A stretch of 56,450 nucleotides of DNA, taken from the NCBI GenBank assembly GCA_964586835.1, contig CAZPIC010000014.1, positions 1 through 56,450 of the forward strand, given 5' to 3'. The notes beneath the pieces were generated by a model. The model was not told the origin of the DNA. It worked only from the letters and a program-made list of their open reading frames with translations, and searched no databases. Made by a program: the position numbers and the translations under genes. Origin of the DNA: CAZLYF01 sp964586835 (lineage in GTDB: Bacteria > Bacillota > Clostridia > Christensenellales > Aristaeellaceae). Positions 8,374-15,815 of this stretch are shown here, in pieces; position 1 is the first letter of the stretch, and each line of letters begins with the position of its first letter.

Positions 8374-10286
8374 GGCTTACTACGGCGCAGGCGCTGGTTC
8401 GTTTCCTTCGCAACCAGGCCGTATCGCTGGACGGGAAGGAACAAGCCTTTGTGCGGGGGGTCTTCATGCTCCCCGGACATGGCAATGTTCTGGGTCTGGG
8501 CCAGGCACTGCCCTCGGAAGGAGCGCGCCTTAAGGTATTCCAGGGGAAAAACGAGCAGGGGATGGCGCATGCAGCCATTGCCTTCGCCAAGCAGATGAAG
8601 CGAAAGGCCATTTTTGCCGTGACCTCGTCCATCGGCCCGGGAGCGGCCAACATGATCACAGCCTGTGGCACCGCCACGGCGAATAACATCCCGCTGCTTG
8701 TACTGCCGGGCGACACTTATGCGTGTCGGCAGCCCGATCCTGTGTTGCAGCAGCTGGAACACCCTCACTCCGCTGGCATTTCGACCAATGACGCCTTCCG
8801 CGCGGTCTGCCGGTATTTCGACCGCATCGATCGGCCGGAACAGCTCATGAGCGCGCTGCTCAACGCCTTCCGGGTGCTGACGGACCCGGCGGACACCGGT
8901 GCGGTCTGCCTGGCCCTTCCCCAGGATGTTGCTGGAGAGGCTTGTGAGTATCCTCTTTCCTTCTTTGAAAGACGCGTTCACGTTATTGAGCGGCGTCCTC
9001 CCACCAAGCAGGCGGTCGATCAAGCGGCTCAGGCCGTCAGAGCCTCAAAAAAACCCCTTCTGATCTGCGGGGGCGGCGTGAAGTACTCTGAAGCGCATGA
9101 GGCCTTTCTCGCGTTCGCGGAACGCTTCCATATCCCCTTTGGAGAAACCCAGGCGGGCAAGTCCGCGGTCGTGTGGGATCATCCTCTCAACCTGGGCGGC
9201 ATAGGCGTCACGGGCTGTCAGGCGGCCAACGAGATTGCGGCGGAGGCAGACCTTGTCATCGGTGTGGGTACGCGGTATATGGACTTCACGACTGCGTCCA
9301 AGTCACTCTTTCGACAGGACGTCCGCTTTGTAAACATCAGTATGTCGCCCATGCAGGCGGTGAAGATGGACGGCTTTCCTGTCATTGCCGACGCCCGGGA
9401 AGCGCTTCATGCCCTCGCGGATACGCTGGAGGGCTATCGTTCTGCCTACAAAAACGAGATCGAAGCCGCCAGGGGACGCTGGAAGATCGAGCTGGATCGT
9501 TTGGACGGGCTTGAGTACAAGATCGGGAGCCCTGCCAACATCGCCGACGCCAACGCTGCGTCGGCAGACCTGTTTGCGCGGGATCTTGACAGCACGCTCA
9601 CGCAGACAGCGGTGCTGGGCGCTATCAACCGCCTGATCCCAGAGGATGCTGTCGTCATAGGCTCTTCGGGGAGCCTGCCGGGGGACATGCAGCGCATGTG
9701 GCGGGCAAAGACGGCCGACAGCTATCACATGGAGTACGGATATTCGTGCATGGGCTACGAGGTCAGCGGAGCCATCGGGCAGAAGCTGGCCGTCGGCGAG
9801 GACACAGAGGTATACGCCATGGTCGGGGATGGCAGCTTCTGCATGCTGCATTCTGAACTGCTGACCGCCGTCCAGGAGGGCATGAAGGTCAACATCTGTC
9901 TGTTTGACAATGCAAGTTATGGCTGCATCAACAATCTGCAGGTTGCCCAAGGCAATGCATCGCTGTGCACGGAACTGCGCTTTCGCACGCAAACCGGCAG
10001 GCATGACGGACCCTTCCTCACCGTCGACTACGCCAAAATCGCAGAGGGCTACGGCGCGAAGGCCTATACGGTTCGCAGCCTTGATGAACTGTCCGACGCG
10101 CTTAGGGACTCGCTGACCGTCAGGGATCGGCCGGTCCTCTTTGACATCAAGGTGCTGCCCAAGTCGATGACAGACGGATACGGTGCTTGGTGGCGCGTGG
10201 GGACAGCGGAGGTGCCCGCCGGCGAGGAAGGCCGCCGTGCCCTGGCAGAGCATCTTGACAAGCTCGGGATCGCTAAAAAATACTGA
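8361..10286 (+). CDS. iolD: 3D-(3,5/4)-trihydroxycyclohexane-1,2-dione hydrolase (TPP-dependent)
   Basis: This 641-residue protein has the three-domain organisation of thiamine diphosphate enzymes of the acetolactate synthase family. The N-terminal pyrimidine-binding domain contains the catalytic Glu region (GKNEQGMAHAAIAFAKQM). The C-terminal domain has the TPP/Mg motif GDGSFCMLHSELLTAVQEG ending in DNASYGC. Length and order match IolD, which opens the ring to 5-deoxy-glucuronate. The ATG at 8361 has GGAGGAG at 8349-8355. A longer in-frame start at 8307 would lie deep inside iolB and has no ribosome binding site. Confidence 0.93.
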   Translation: MHSVRLTTAQALVRFLRNQAVSLDGKEQAFVRGVFMLPGHGNVLGLGQALPSEGARLKVFQGKNEQGMAHAAIAFAKQMKRKAIFAVTSSIGPGAANMITACGTATANNIPLLVLPGDTYACRQPDPVLQQLEHPHSAGISTNDAFRAVCRYFDRIDRPEQLMSALLNAFRVLTDPADTGAVCLALPQDVAGEACEYPLSFFERRVHVIERRPPTKQAVDQAAQAVRASKKPLLICGGGVKYSEAHEAFLAFAERFHIPFGETQAGKSAVVWDHPLNLGGIGVTGCQAANEIAAEADLVIGVGTRYMDFTTASKSLFRQDVRFVNISMSPMQAVKMDGFPVIADAREALHALADTLEGYRSAYKNEIEAARGRWKIELDRLDGLEYKIGSPANIADANAASADLFARDLDSTLTQTAVLGAINRLIPEDAVVIGSSGSLPGDMQRMWRAKTADSYHMEYGYSCMGYEVSGAIGQKLAVGEDTEVYAMVGDGSFCMLHSELLTAVQEGMKVNICLFDNASYGCINNLQVAQGNASLCTELRFRTQTGRHDGPFLTVDYAKIAEGYGAKAYTVRSLDELSDALRDSLTVRDRPVLFDIKVLPKSMTDGYGAWWRVGTAEVPAGEEGRRALAEHLDKLGIAKKY

Positions 10287-10306
10287 GGAGAGAAGGCTGA
10301 AGAGAC

Positions 10307-11320
10307 ATGGCAGACAAGCTTAGAATTGGAATCATCGGGGCGGGTCGCATTGGAAAGCTTCATGCGCACAATCTGGCCAACCAGGTTGAAAAAGCGCAGC
10401 TGATCTCCGTGTCGGATGTAGATCTGGACGCGGCCCGGGACCTGGGTGCTGCGCTGGGCATTGCCGACATATACAAGGACTACCGAGACATCCTGAAGGA
10501 CCCACGGGTCGACGCGGTCTTCATCTGCGCGCCGACGGACATGCATTCGCCCATATCCGTCGATGCTGCCCATGCCGGGAAGCATATCTTTTGCGAGAAA
10601 CCCATCGACCATGACCTTGATAAGATTGCCAAGGTCCTGGAAGCGGTTGAAAAGGCAGGAGTTCGGTACCAGGTGGGGTTCAACCGCAGGTTCGACCGCA
10701 ATTTCAGGCGTGTTCGCGATATCGTCAGCGAGGGGGGCGTAGGTGAGGTTCATATCGTCAAAGTGACCTCCAGGGACCCCGAGCCTCCCCCTGCCAGCTA
10801 TGTCATACAGTCCGGAGGCATTTTCGTGGACATGTCGATCCATGACTTTGACATGGTCCGCTATCTGACAGGCAGCGAAGTGACAGAGGTCTCCGTGTTT
10901 GGCGCCTGCCTCGTGGACCCCGCCATCGGGGAGGCGGGTGATGCGGACACCTGCGTCATCAGCCTACGCCTGGCGAACGGTGCCCTGGGTGTGATTGACA
11001 ACTCAAGGAAGGCTGTCTACGGTTACGACCAGAGGGTCGAGGTTTTCGGCTCCAGGGGTTGCGTCACTGCGGACAACGAAAGAGCGAACAACACCGTTTT
11101 GTATACGCAGGAGGCGGTCACGATGGAGAAGCCACTGTGGTTTTTCCTCGAGCGCTACAACGATGCCTTCATTGAGGAGGCCCGCTGTTTCGTGAAAGCC
11201 TGCCTGGAGGACAGAGAAACGCCGGTGAACGCCTTCGACGGGCTGCAGCCGGTCAAAATCGCCATTGCTGCAAAGAAGAGCTGGGAGCAGGGCGGCCTCC
11301 CGGTTCGGGTAGAAGGGTGA
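10307..11320 (+). CDS. iolG: myo-inositol 2-dehydrogenase
   Basis: This 337-residue GFO/IDH/MocA-family oxidoreductase has an N-terminal Rossmann motif (GIIGAGRIGKLHAHNL), the EKPIDHDL motif at about residue 96 with the catalytic-region Lys, QVGFNRRFDRNF, and the C-terminal substrate domain with DMSIHDFDMVRYL (family His/Asp). It oxidises myo-inositol to scyllo-inosose with NAD. The start follows GGAGAGAAGG. It is 20 nt after iolD. A terminator-like hairpin follows at 11323-11349, separating the classical iol genes from the downstream GAPDH-PGK-racemase-transketolase module. Confidence 0.92.
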   Translation: MADKLRIGIIGAGRIGKLHAHNLANQVEKAQLISVSDVDLDAARDLGAALGIADIYKDYRDILKDPRVDAVFICAPTDMHSPISVDAAHAGKHIFCEKPIDHDLDKIAKVLEAVEKAGVRYQVGFNRRFDRNFRRVRDIVSEGGVGEVHIVKVTSRDPEPPPASYVIQSGGIFVDMSIHDFDMVRYLTGSEVTEVSVFGACLVDPAIGEAGDADTCVISLRLANGALGVIDNSRKAVYGYDQRVEVFGSRGCVTADNERANNTVLYTQEAVTMEKPLWFFLERYNDAFIEEARCFVKACLEDRETPVNAFDGLQPVKIAIAAKKSWEQGGLPVRVEG

Positions 11321-11322
11321 GG

Positions 11323-11349
11323 AAGCCCTTTGGGCTGTGAAGGGCTTTT
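11323..11349 (+). terminator. intra-operon hairpin with short T-tract (attenuator-like)
   Basis: AAGCCCTT (11323-11330) pairs with AAGGGCTT (11340-11347) around a 9-nt loop and is followed by TTC. It sits just after the iolG stop codon and about 15 nt before the ribosome binding site of the next gene. The stem and T-tract are modest, so partial termination is more likely than a true operon end. Confidence 0.5.
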
Positions 11350-11371
11350 CGCGAAATGCACAGGAGGAAAC

Positions 11372-12424
11372 ATGAAAAGAATCAGGGTAGGCGTAGCAGG
11401 CTACGGAACCATCGGGCAGCGGCTGGCGGACGGCGTAGCGCTGCAGGAAGATATGGAACTGGTGGGAGTCGCGGACGTGGCTCCGACACTTTCCATTCGG
11501 GCGCTGGCTGAAAAAGGCATGCTTGGCGAAAATGGCGTCCGGTATGGGCTTTACCTTGTGGAGGGGGCGGACCTAAGCCGTTTTGACGCGCTGGGGATCC
11601 CGGTGGCTGGCCGCTTTGAGGACCTGATCAAAAGCGTGGACATCATGCTGGACTCGGCGCCCGGAGGTGTCGGCGCGAAAAACAAGCTGCTCTACGAGAA
11701 GTACAAAAAGAAAGCCGTGTTTCAGGGTGGCGAACAAAACGCGATCGCCGACGTGTTTTTTCATGGATACGCCAACTATGAGAAGGGCCTTGGCGCAGAC
11801 TATCTAAAGCTCACGTCCTGCAACACAACCGGGCTCATCCGGGCAGTGGACGTGCTGGACAGAGAATTCGGTCTGAAAAGGGTCGCTATCACCATCATCC
11901 GGCGCGTGGCTGATCCCGGAGACTATCACCGCGGCCTGACCAATGCACTGCAGATGGACAAGGCGCCCAGTCACCAGGCTGTGGACCTGATGACCATCAT
12001 GCCCCATGTGGAGGCTACCGGCATCCTTGTGCATACGCCGGTTACCCACGGGCATATCATCACTGTTGTAGCCGGCCGAAGGCAGGGGCGGATACCCAAG
12101 GAGGAGGCGCTGGCCTGCTTCCAGCAGCATCCTCGCATCCGCGTCGTCTCCATTGATGACGGCTTCAGCGGCAATGCGAGCTTTTTCAAATACGCGCGCG
12201 ACCTGGGCAACCGACGCGGAGATATGTACGAGATAGGTCTTTGGAGCGATAGCGTGGTGGAAACAGGGGATGACATCATGTTTGCGATCAACATCCCTCA
12301 GGAAGCCGTGACGATTCCCGAAACCATGGATGCCGTCAGGGCGGCGATGCGTATGCAGATGACGCGTGAGGAAGCGACGGACAAGACCAACGAATACCTG
12401 GGCATGGGCAAGGTCGGGAGGTAA
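11372..12424 (+). CDS. archaeal-type (type II) glyceraldehyde-3-phosphate dehydrogenase homologue
   Basis: This 350-residue protein resembles archaeal GAPDH, not the usual bacterial GapA: RVGVAGYGTIGQRLADGV at the N terminus (NAD(P) binding), DSAPGGVGAKNK, VFQGGE, and the nucleophile region LTSCNTTGL with Cys150. Downstream archaeal motifs are present but changed: RRGADP reads RRVADP, KGPINAI reads RGLTNAL, and PSHHGPD reads PSHQAVD. The family oxidises glyceraldehyde-3-phosphate to 1,3-bisphosphoglycerate. The altered phosphate-side motifs and the operon context suggest a different aldehyde, possibly D-malate semialdehyde made from DKG (inference). The start at 11372 follows CAGGAGGAAA; the stop is 1 nt before the PGK start codon. 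Confidence 0.85.
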   Translation: MKRIRVGVAGYGTIGQRLADGVALQEDMELVGVADVAPTLSIRALAEKGMLGENGVRYGLYLVEGADLSRFDALGIPVAGRFEDLIKSVDIMLDSAPGGVGAKNKLLYEKYKKKAVFQGGEQNAIADVFFHGYANYEKGLGADYLKLTSCNTTGLIRAVDVLDREFGLKRVAITIIRRVADPGDYHRGLTNALQMDKAPSHQAVDLMTIMPHVEATGILVHTPVTHGHIITVVAGRRQGRIPKEEALACFQQHPRIRVVSIDDGFSGNASFFKYARDLGNRRGDMYEIGLWSDSVVETGDDIMFAINIPQEAVTIPETMDAVRAAMRMQMTREEATDKTNEYLGMGKVGR

Positions 12425-12425
12425 T

Positions 12426-13685
12426 ATGCGCTTTGGAATCCGTACGCTGGACGAGTATAACGTGAAGGGAAAAACAGTGCTGTGCCGGGTGGACATCAAC
12501 CAGCCTGTGGACCGCGAGACGGGTGCCTTGAAGTCCGTTGCCCGCATCAGGGCGTGTGTACCCACGCTCAGGGAGCTGTCTGACCGCGGTGCAAAGCTGG
12601 TGGTTCTGGCCCACCAGGGCTCTGACATTGAGTACAACAACTTCTACACCACAAAACCTCATGCGGAGGCGCTTGTGTCCCTGCTTGGCCAGGAGGTGAG
12701 GTTCGTGGAGGATGTCTGCGGGCCGACGGCCAGAGAGGCAGTCGGGGCCTTGGGCGAGGGGGAGATCCTTCTGCTCGACAATGTTCGCTTCTGTTCCGAG
12801 GAGCAGACGCTCTTTGAGCAGGCGCTCAGACTCAGCCATGAGCAGCAGGCCAAAACGCAGGTGGTCATGAAGCTCGCGCCGCTTCTTGATCTCTATGTCT
12901 GCGACGCTTTCGCAGCGGCGCATCGCGACCAGCCCTCTCTGTGCGGGTTTGAACAGCTTCTCCCTTCCGCGATGGGCCGACTGTTTGAAAAGGAATACTG
13001 TGTTCTCTCCGAAATCCTCGAAAACCCGGACCGTCCCTGCGTGTTCGTGCTGGGAGGATCTAAGATAGCAGACGCATTTCTCATGATGGGCAGATTGCTT
13101 GGAAGCGCCGTCGCCGACAGCGTGCTGTGCGGAGGGCTTGTGGCCCAGATCCTGCTTGCCGCCAGGGGTGACGGCATCGGCCAGGGCAGCCTGGACTTTA
13201 TCAGGCGCTCAAACCTTGAAGGGCATATCGCACAGGCTGAAGACATCCTGGCCAAGCATGCGAACCGCATCATGCTGCCGGAAACGCTTGCTTGGGTCGA
13301 AGCGGGCGAGCGTCGGGAAGGTCGGTCCGGTGAAATTCCTGCCGAGGCCTGTGTGCTCGACATCGGGGCCTCAGCAGCTGCAGTGTACGCGGATGTCATC
13401 CGGAAGGCGAAAACCGTGTTTGTAAACGGTCCTATGGGTGTGTTTGAGCAGCCTCTCACAGAGGCCGGAACGCGCATCGTCTGGGACGCTCTGGGAGACA
13501 CGCAGGCGTATACCGTTGTTGGCGGTGGGGACAGCATCGTCGCGACGGCCAAGTATGGCAAGACGGAAAAGATCAACTATCTGTGCACCGGAGGAGGCTC
13601 GCTGATTCGCTTTCTTGCAGGGGAGGAGCTGCCTGTGGTCCGGGCGCTCCGTTACGCAGCGGAGGTCTTTCCCTATGACGCTTGA
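12426..13685 (+). CDS. phosphoglycerate kinase homologue, archaeal-like, altered substrate site
   Basis: This 419-residue protein has the full PGK fold: N-terminal CRVDINQPVD, VARIRACVPTL, LLDNVRF, VCDAFAAAHR, then the nucleotide-binding half with VLGGSKIADA, VNGPMGVFEQ, VVGGGDSIVATA and LCTGGGSLIRFLAGEELPV. N-terminal wording is archaeal (VDINxPVD, LAHQG). Two of the three arginines that bind the 3-phosphate of the substrate are present (NVRF, AHR). The third, in HLGRP/HQGRPG, is replaced: here the loop reads HQGSDIEYNN. This fits a kinase acting on an acyl phosphate whose far end is not a phosphate. It is encoded directly after the GAPDH homologue and overlaps the next gene by 11 bases. Confidence 0.85.
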   Translation: MRFGIRTLDEYNVKGKTVLCRVDINQPVDRETGALKSVARIRACVPTLRELSDRGAKLVVLAHQGSDIEYNNFYTTKPHAEALVSLLGQEVRFVEDVCGPTAREAVGALGEGEILLLDNVRFCSEEQTLFEQALRLSHEQQAKTQVVMKLAPLLDLYVCDAFAAAHRDQPSLCGFEQLLPSAMGRLFEKEYCVLSEILENPDRPCVFVLGGSKIADAFLMMGRLLGSAVADSVLCGGLVAQILLAARGDGIGQGSLDFIRRSNLEGHIAQAEDILAKHANRIMLPETLAWVEAGERREGRSGEIPAEACVLDIGASAAAVYADVIRKAKTVFVNGPMGVFEQPLTEAGTRIVWDALGDTQAYTVVGGGDSIVATAKYGKTEKINYLCTGGGSLIRFLAGEELPVVRALRYAAEVFPYDA

Positions 13686-14979
13686 GTTTGGATTTGGACG
13701 GGAATCGCAGACCGTTGAAGTGCCGGACGCTAACCTCCTTGGTGTGCTGACGGCCAATCAGGTAGATCTTTTACAGACAGGCGAGGAAGAGGTGGCCCGT
13801 GCGCTTGCGCAGCCCATCGGCTCCCCGAGGCTTTCTGACCTGGTGAAACCTGGCGAAAGCGTGGCGATCGTGACAAGCGACCTTACGCGTCCGATGCCTA
13901 CGCACCAAGTGATGCCTGCCCTGCTGCGAGAACTCTACGCAGCCGGCGCAGCGCCCGAAGACATCAGCCTGGTGTTTGGCCTGGGCATTCACAGGCCGCA
14001 CACCGTGGAGGAACGCCGGCGCCTGGCGGGCGAGCAGGCTTGGGCTGAGATACGCTGCCTGGACTCTGACCCCGGGGACTGTATCCGACTTGGGACGACA
14101 AAGGCTGGCACGCCTGTGGATGTGACCAGAGTGGTGGCTCAGGCAAAGAGGCGCATCTGTCTGGGAAACATCGAATATCATTATTTTGCAGGCTATTCCG
14201 GCGGGGGAAAGGCCATCATGCCCGGGGTGTCCACGGGCGAGGCCATCCAGGCAAACCACCGCATGATGGTGGACGAGCGGGCTTGCGCGGGCTGCCTCCA
14301 GGGAAACCCCATCAGGGAAGACATCGAAGAGGCGGCAGCCCTCTGCGGCATCGACTTCATCCTCAATGTCGTGCTCGACGAGAAAAAACGCATTGTCCGG
14401 GCGGTGGCGGGCGACCCGGTGCTGGCGCACCGGGAGGGCTGTCGCTTTCTTGACTCCTTTTACCTGAAGGAGATCCCGCGGCGGGCAGATATTGTCCTGG
14501 TGTCCCAGGGAGGGGCACCCAAGGACCTGAACCTCTACCAGACCCAAAAGGCACTGGACAACGCCAAGCACGCAGTGAAAGAGGGCGGTATTATCATCCT
14601 CATAGGCTCCTGTGAGGAGGGGCTCGGAGAGGCTGTGTTTGAAGAATGGATGACGCAGAGCCCTTCGCCAGAGGCCATGATTGAGCGCATTGGACAGGAA
14701 TTCAGGCTGGGAGGCCATAAGGCAGCAGCTATCGCTATGGTACTGAAGTCCTCAGACATCTTCCTGGTGTCGAAAATGGAAGAAACCTTTGTCAGAAGCA
14801 TCTTCCTGACGCCTTTTTCCAGCGCGCAGGAAGCGCTTGAACGGGCGTTTGAAAGGCTTGGAAGGGAAGCCACGGTGTTGGCTATGCCCTATGGCGGAGC
14901 CACATTGCCTCGGCTCGCTGCGAGTGGGCGGGTGCTGGAACACACAAAGATAGGCCAAGGAGGCAAAGATGTCGGCTGA
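13675..14979 (+). CDS. LarA-family nickel-dependent 2-hydroxyacid racemase
   Basis: This 434-residue protein matches the LarA superfamily: DLTRPMPTHQ near residue 65, GLGIHRPHTVEE near residue 104, and EYHYFAGYSGGGKAIMPGV near residue 165-182, which supplies the catalytic His residues and the Lys that carries the nickel-pincer nucleotide. Characterised members racemise lactate, malate, phenyllactate or hydroxyglutarate, or epimerise sugar acids; sequence alone does not tell which. Context (GAPDH/PGK pair, transketolase, inositol enzymes) points to malate or another short hydroxyacid. The cofactor-making LarBCE proteins are not in the window. The ATG at 13675 lies inside the end of the PGK gene (11-bp overlap), so translation is probably coupled. 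Confidence 0.85.
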   Translation: MTLEFGFGRESQTVEVPDANLLGVLTANQVDLLQTGEEEVARALAQPIGSPRLSDLVKPGESVAIVTSDLTRPMPTHQVMPALLRELYAAGAAPEDISLVFGLGIHRPHTVEERRRLAGEQAWAEIRCLDSDPGDCIRLGTTKAGTPVDVTRVVAQAKRRICLGNIEYHYFAGYSGGGKAIMPGVSTGEAIQANHRMMVDERACAGCLQGNPIREDIEEAAALCGIDFILNVVLDEKKRIVRAVAGDPVLAHREGCRFLDSFYLKEIPRRADIVLVSQGGAPKDLNLYQTQKALDNAKHAVKEGGIIILIGSCEEGLGEAVFEEWMTQSPSPEAMIERIGQEFRLGGHKAAAIAMVLKSSDIFLVSKMEETFVRSIFLTPFSSAQEALERAFERLGREATVLAMPYGGATLPRLAASGRVLEHTKIGQGGKDVG

Positions 14980-15814
14980 GATCATGCAGATACGCAGGCT
15001 TGCAGCGGAAATCCGCCTCGGGATTCTCGAGGGGATCAAGGCGCGTGGGTTTGGACACGTGGGAGGGTCTCTGAGCGTTGCGGATGTGCTGGCCGTGCTC
15101 TATGGCGCCGTCATGCGCTATGACCCGCTTCGTCCGTCCTGGGAGGAAAGGGACAAGCTGGTCTGTTCCAAGGGGCATGCCGGGCCTGCGGTGTATGCGG
15201 CGCTTGCGCTGAAGGGGTTTTTCTCATGGGAGCTGCTGAAAACCCTCAACCAGCCTGGCACGAACCTTCCCAGCCACTGTGACCACAGGAAGACGCCGGG
15301 GGTGGACATGACGACCGGATCGCTTGGGCAGGGTTGTTCCCTTGCTGCAGGCTTAGCGCTGGGAAACAGGCTCAAGGGCCGACCGGGGCGTGTCTTCCTC
15401 ATCGCAGGGGATGGCGAGCTCAATGAGGGACAAGCATGGGAATCCTTTATGTTTGCAGCATCCCAAAGGCTGGACAACCTGACCGTATTCATAGACTGGA
15501 ACAAAAAACAGCTGGATGGCTATGTCGAAGAGATCATCGACCCAATAGACTTCCTGCGGAAGTTCGAGGCCTTTGGGTTCCACGCCCAGCAGGTGGACGG
15601 CAACAACCCCGAGGAAATTCTCCGGGCTGTGAACGCCTGTGCTCAAGCCTCCGGCAGACCGCATGCCATCGTGCTGGATACCGTGAAGGGCGCCGGGGTC
15701 AGGCAGGTTGAGGAGACATTCAGCAACCACTCGATGAGCCCCGCTCCCGAGGCCTGTGACGAGTGGATCAGCGAGCTGCGGGCCTCAATCGCTGAGATGG
15801 AAGGGGGCTGCTGA
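14969..15814 (+). CDS. transketolase, N-terminal (TPP-binding) subunit
   Basis: This 281-residue protein equals the first third of a full-length transketolase. It has FGHVGGSLSVADVLAVLY, CSKGHAGPAVYAAL, TGSLGQGCSLAAGLALG and the TPP/Mg motif GDGELNEGQAWESF ending at DWNKKQ. It needs the C-terminal subunit encoded next to complete the active site between chains. Split transketolases often serve specialised catabolic routes, for example apiose or sulfoquinovose degradation, instead of the housekeeping pentose phosphate pathway. CCAAGGAGG precedes the ATG at 14969, which overlaps the racemase gene by 11 bases. Confidence 0.93.
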   Translation: MSAEIMQIRRLAAEIRLGILEGIKARGFGHVGGSLSVADVLAVLYGAVMRYDPLRPSWEERDKLVCSKGHAGPAVYAALALKGFFSWELLKTLNQPGTNLPSHCDHRKTPGVDMTTGSLGQGCSLAAGLALGNRLKGRPGRVFLIAGDGELNEGQAWESFMFAASQRLDNLTVFIDWNKKQLDGYVEEIIDPIDFLRKFEAFGFHAQQVDGNNPEEILRAVNACAQASGRPHAIVLDTVKGAGVRQVEETFSNHSMSPAPEACDEWISELRASIAEMEGGC

Positions 15815-15815
15815 G

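Noticed and set aside
11372..12424. Assignment as homoserine or aspartate-semialdehyde dehydrogenase
   Set aside because: The SCNTTGL nucleophile loop and the downstream RRxADP region match type II GAPDH, and a PGK homologue follows directly.
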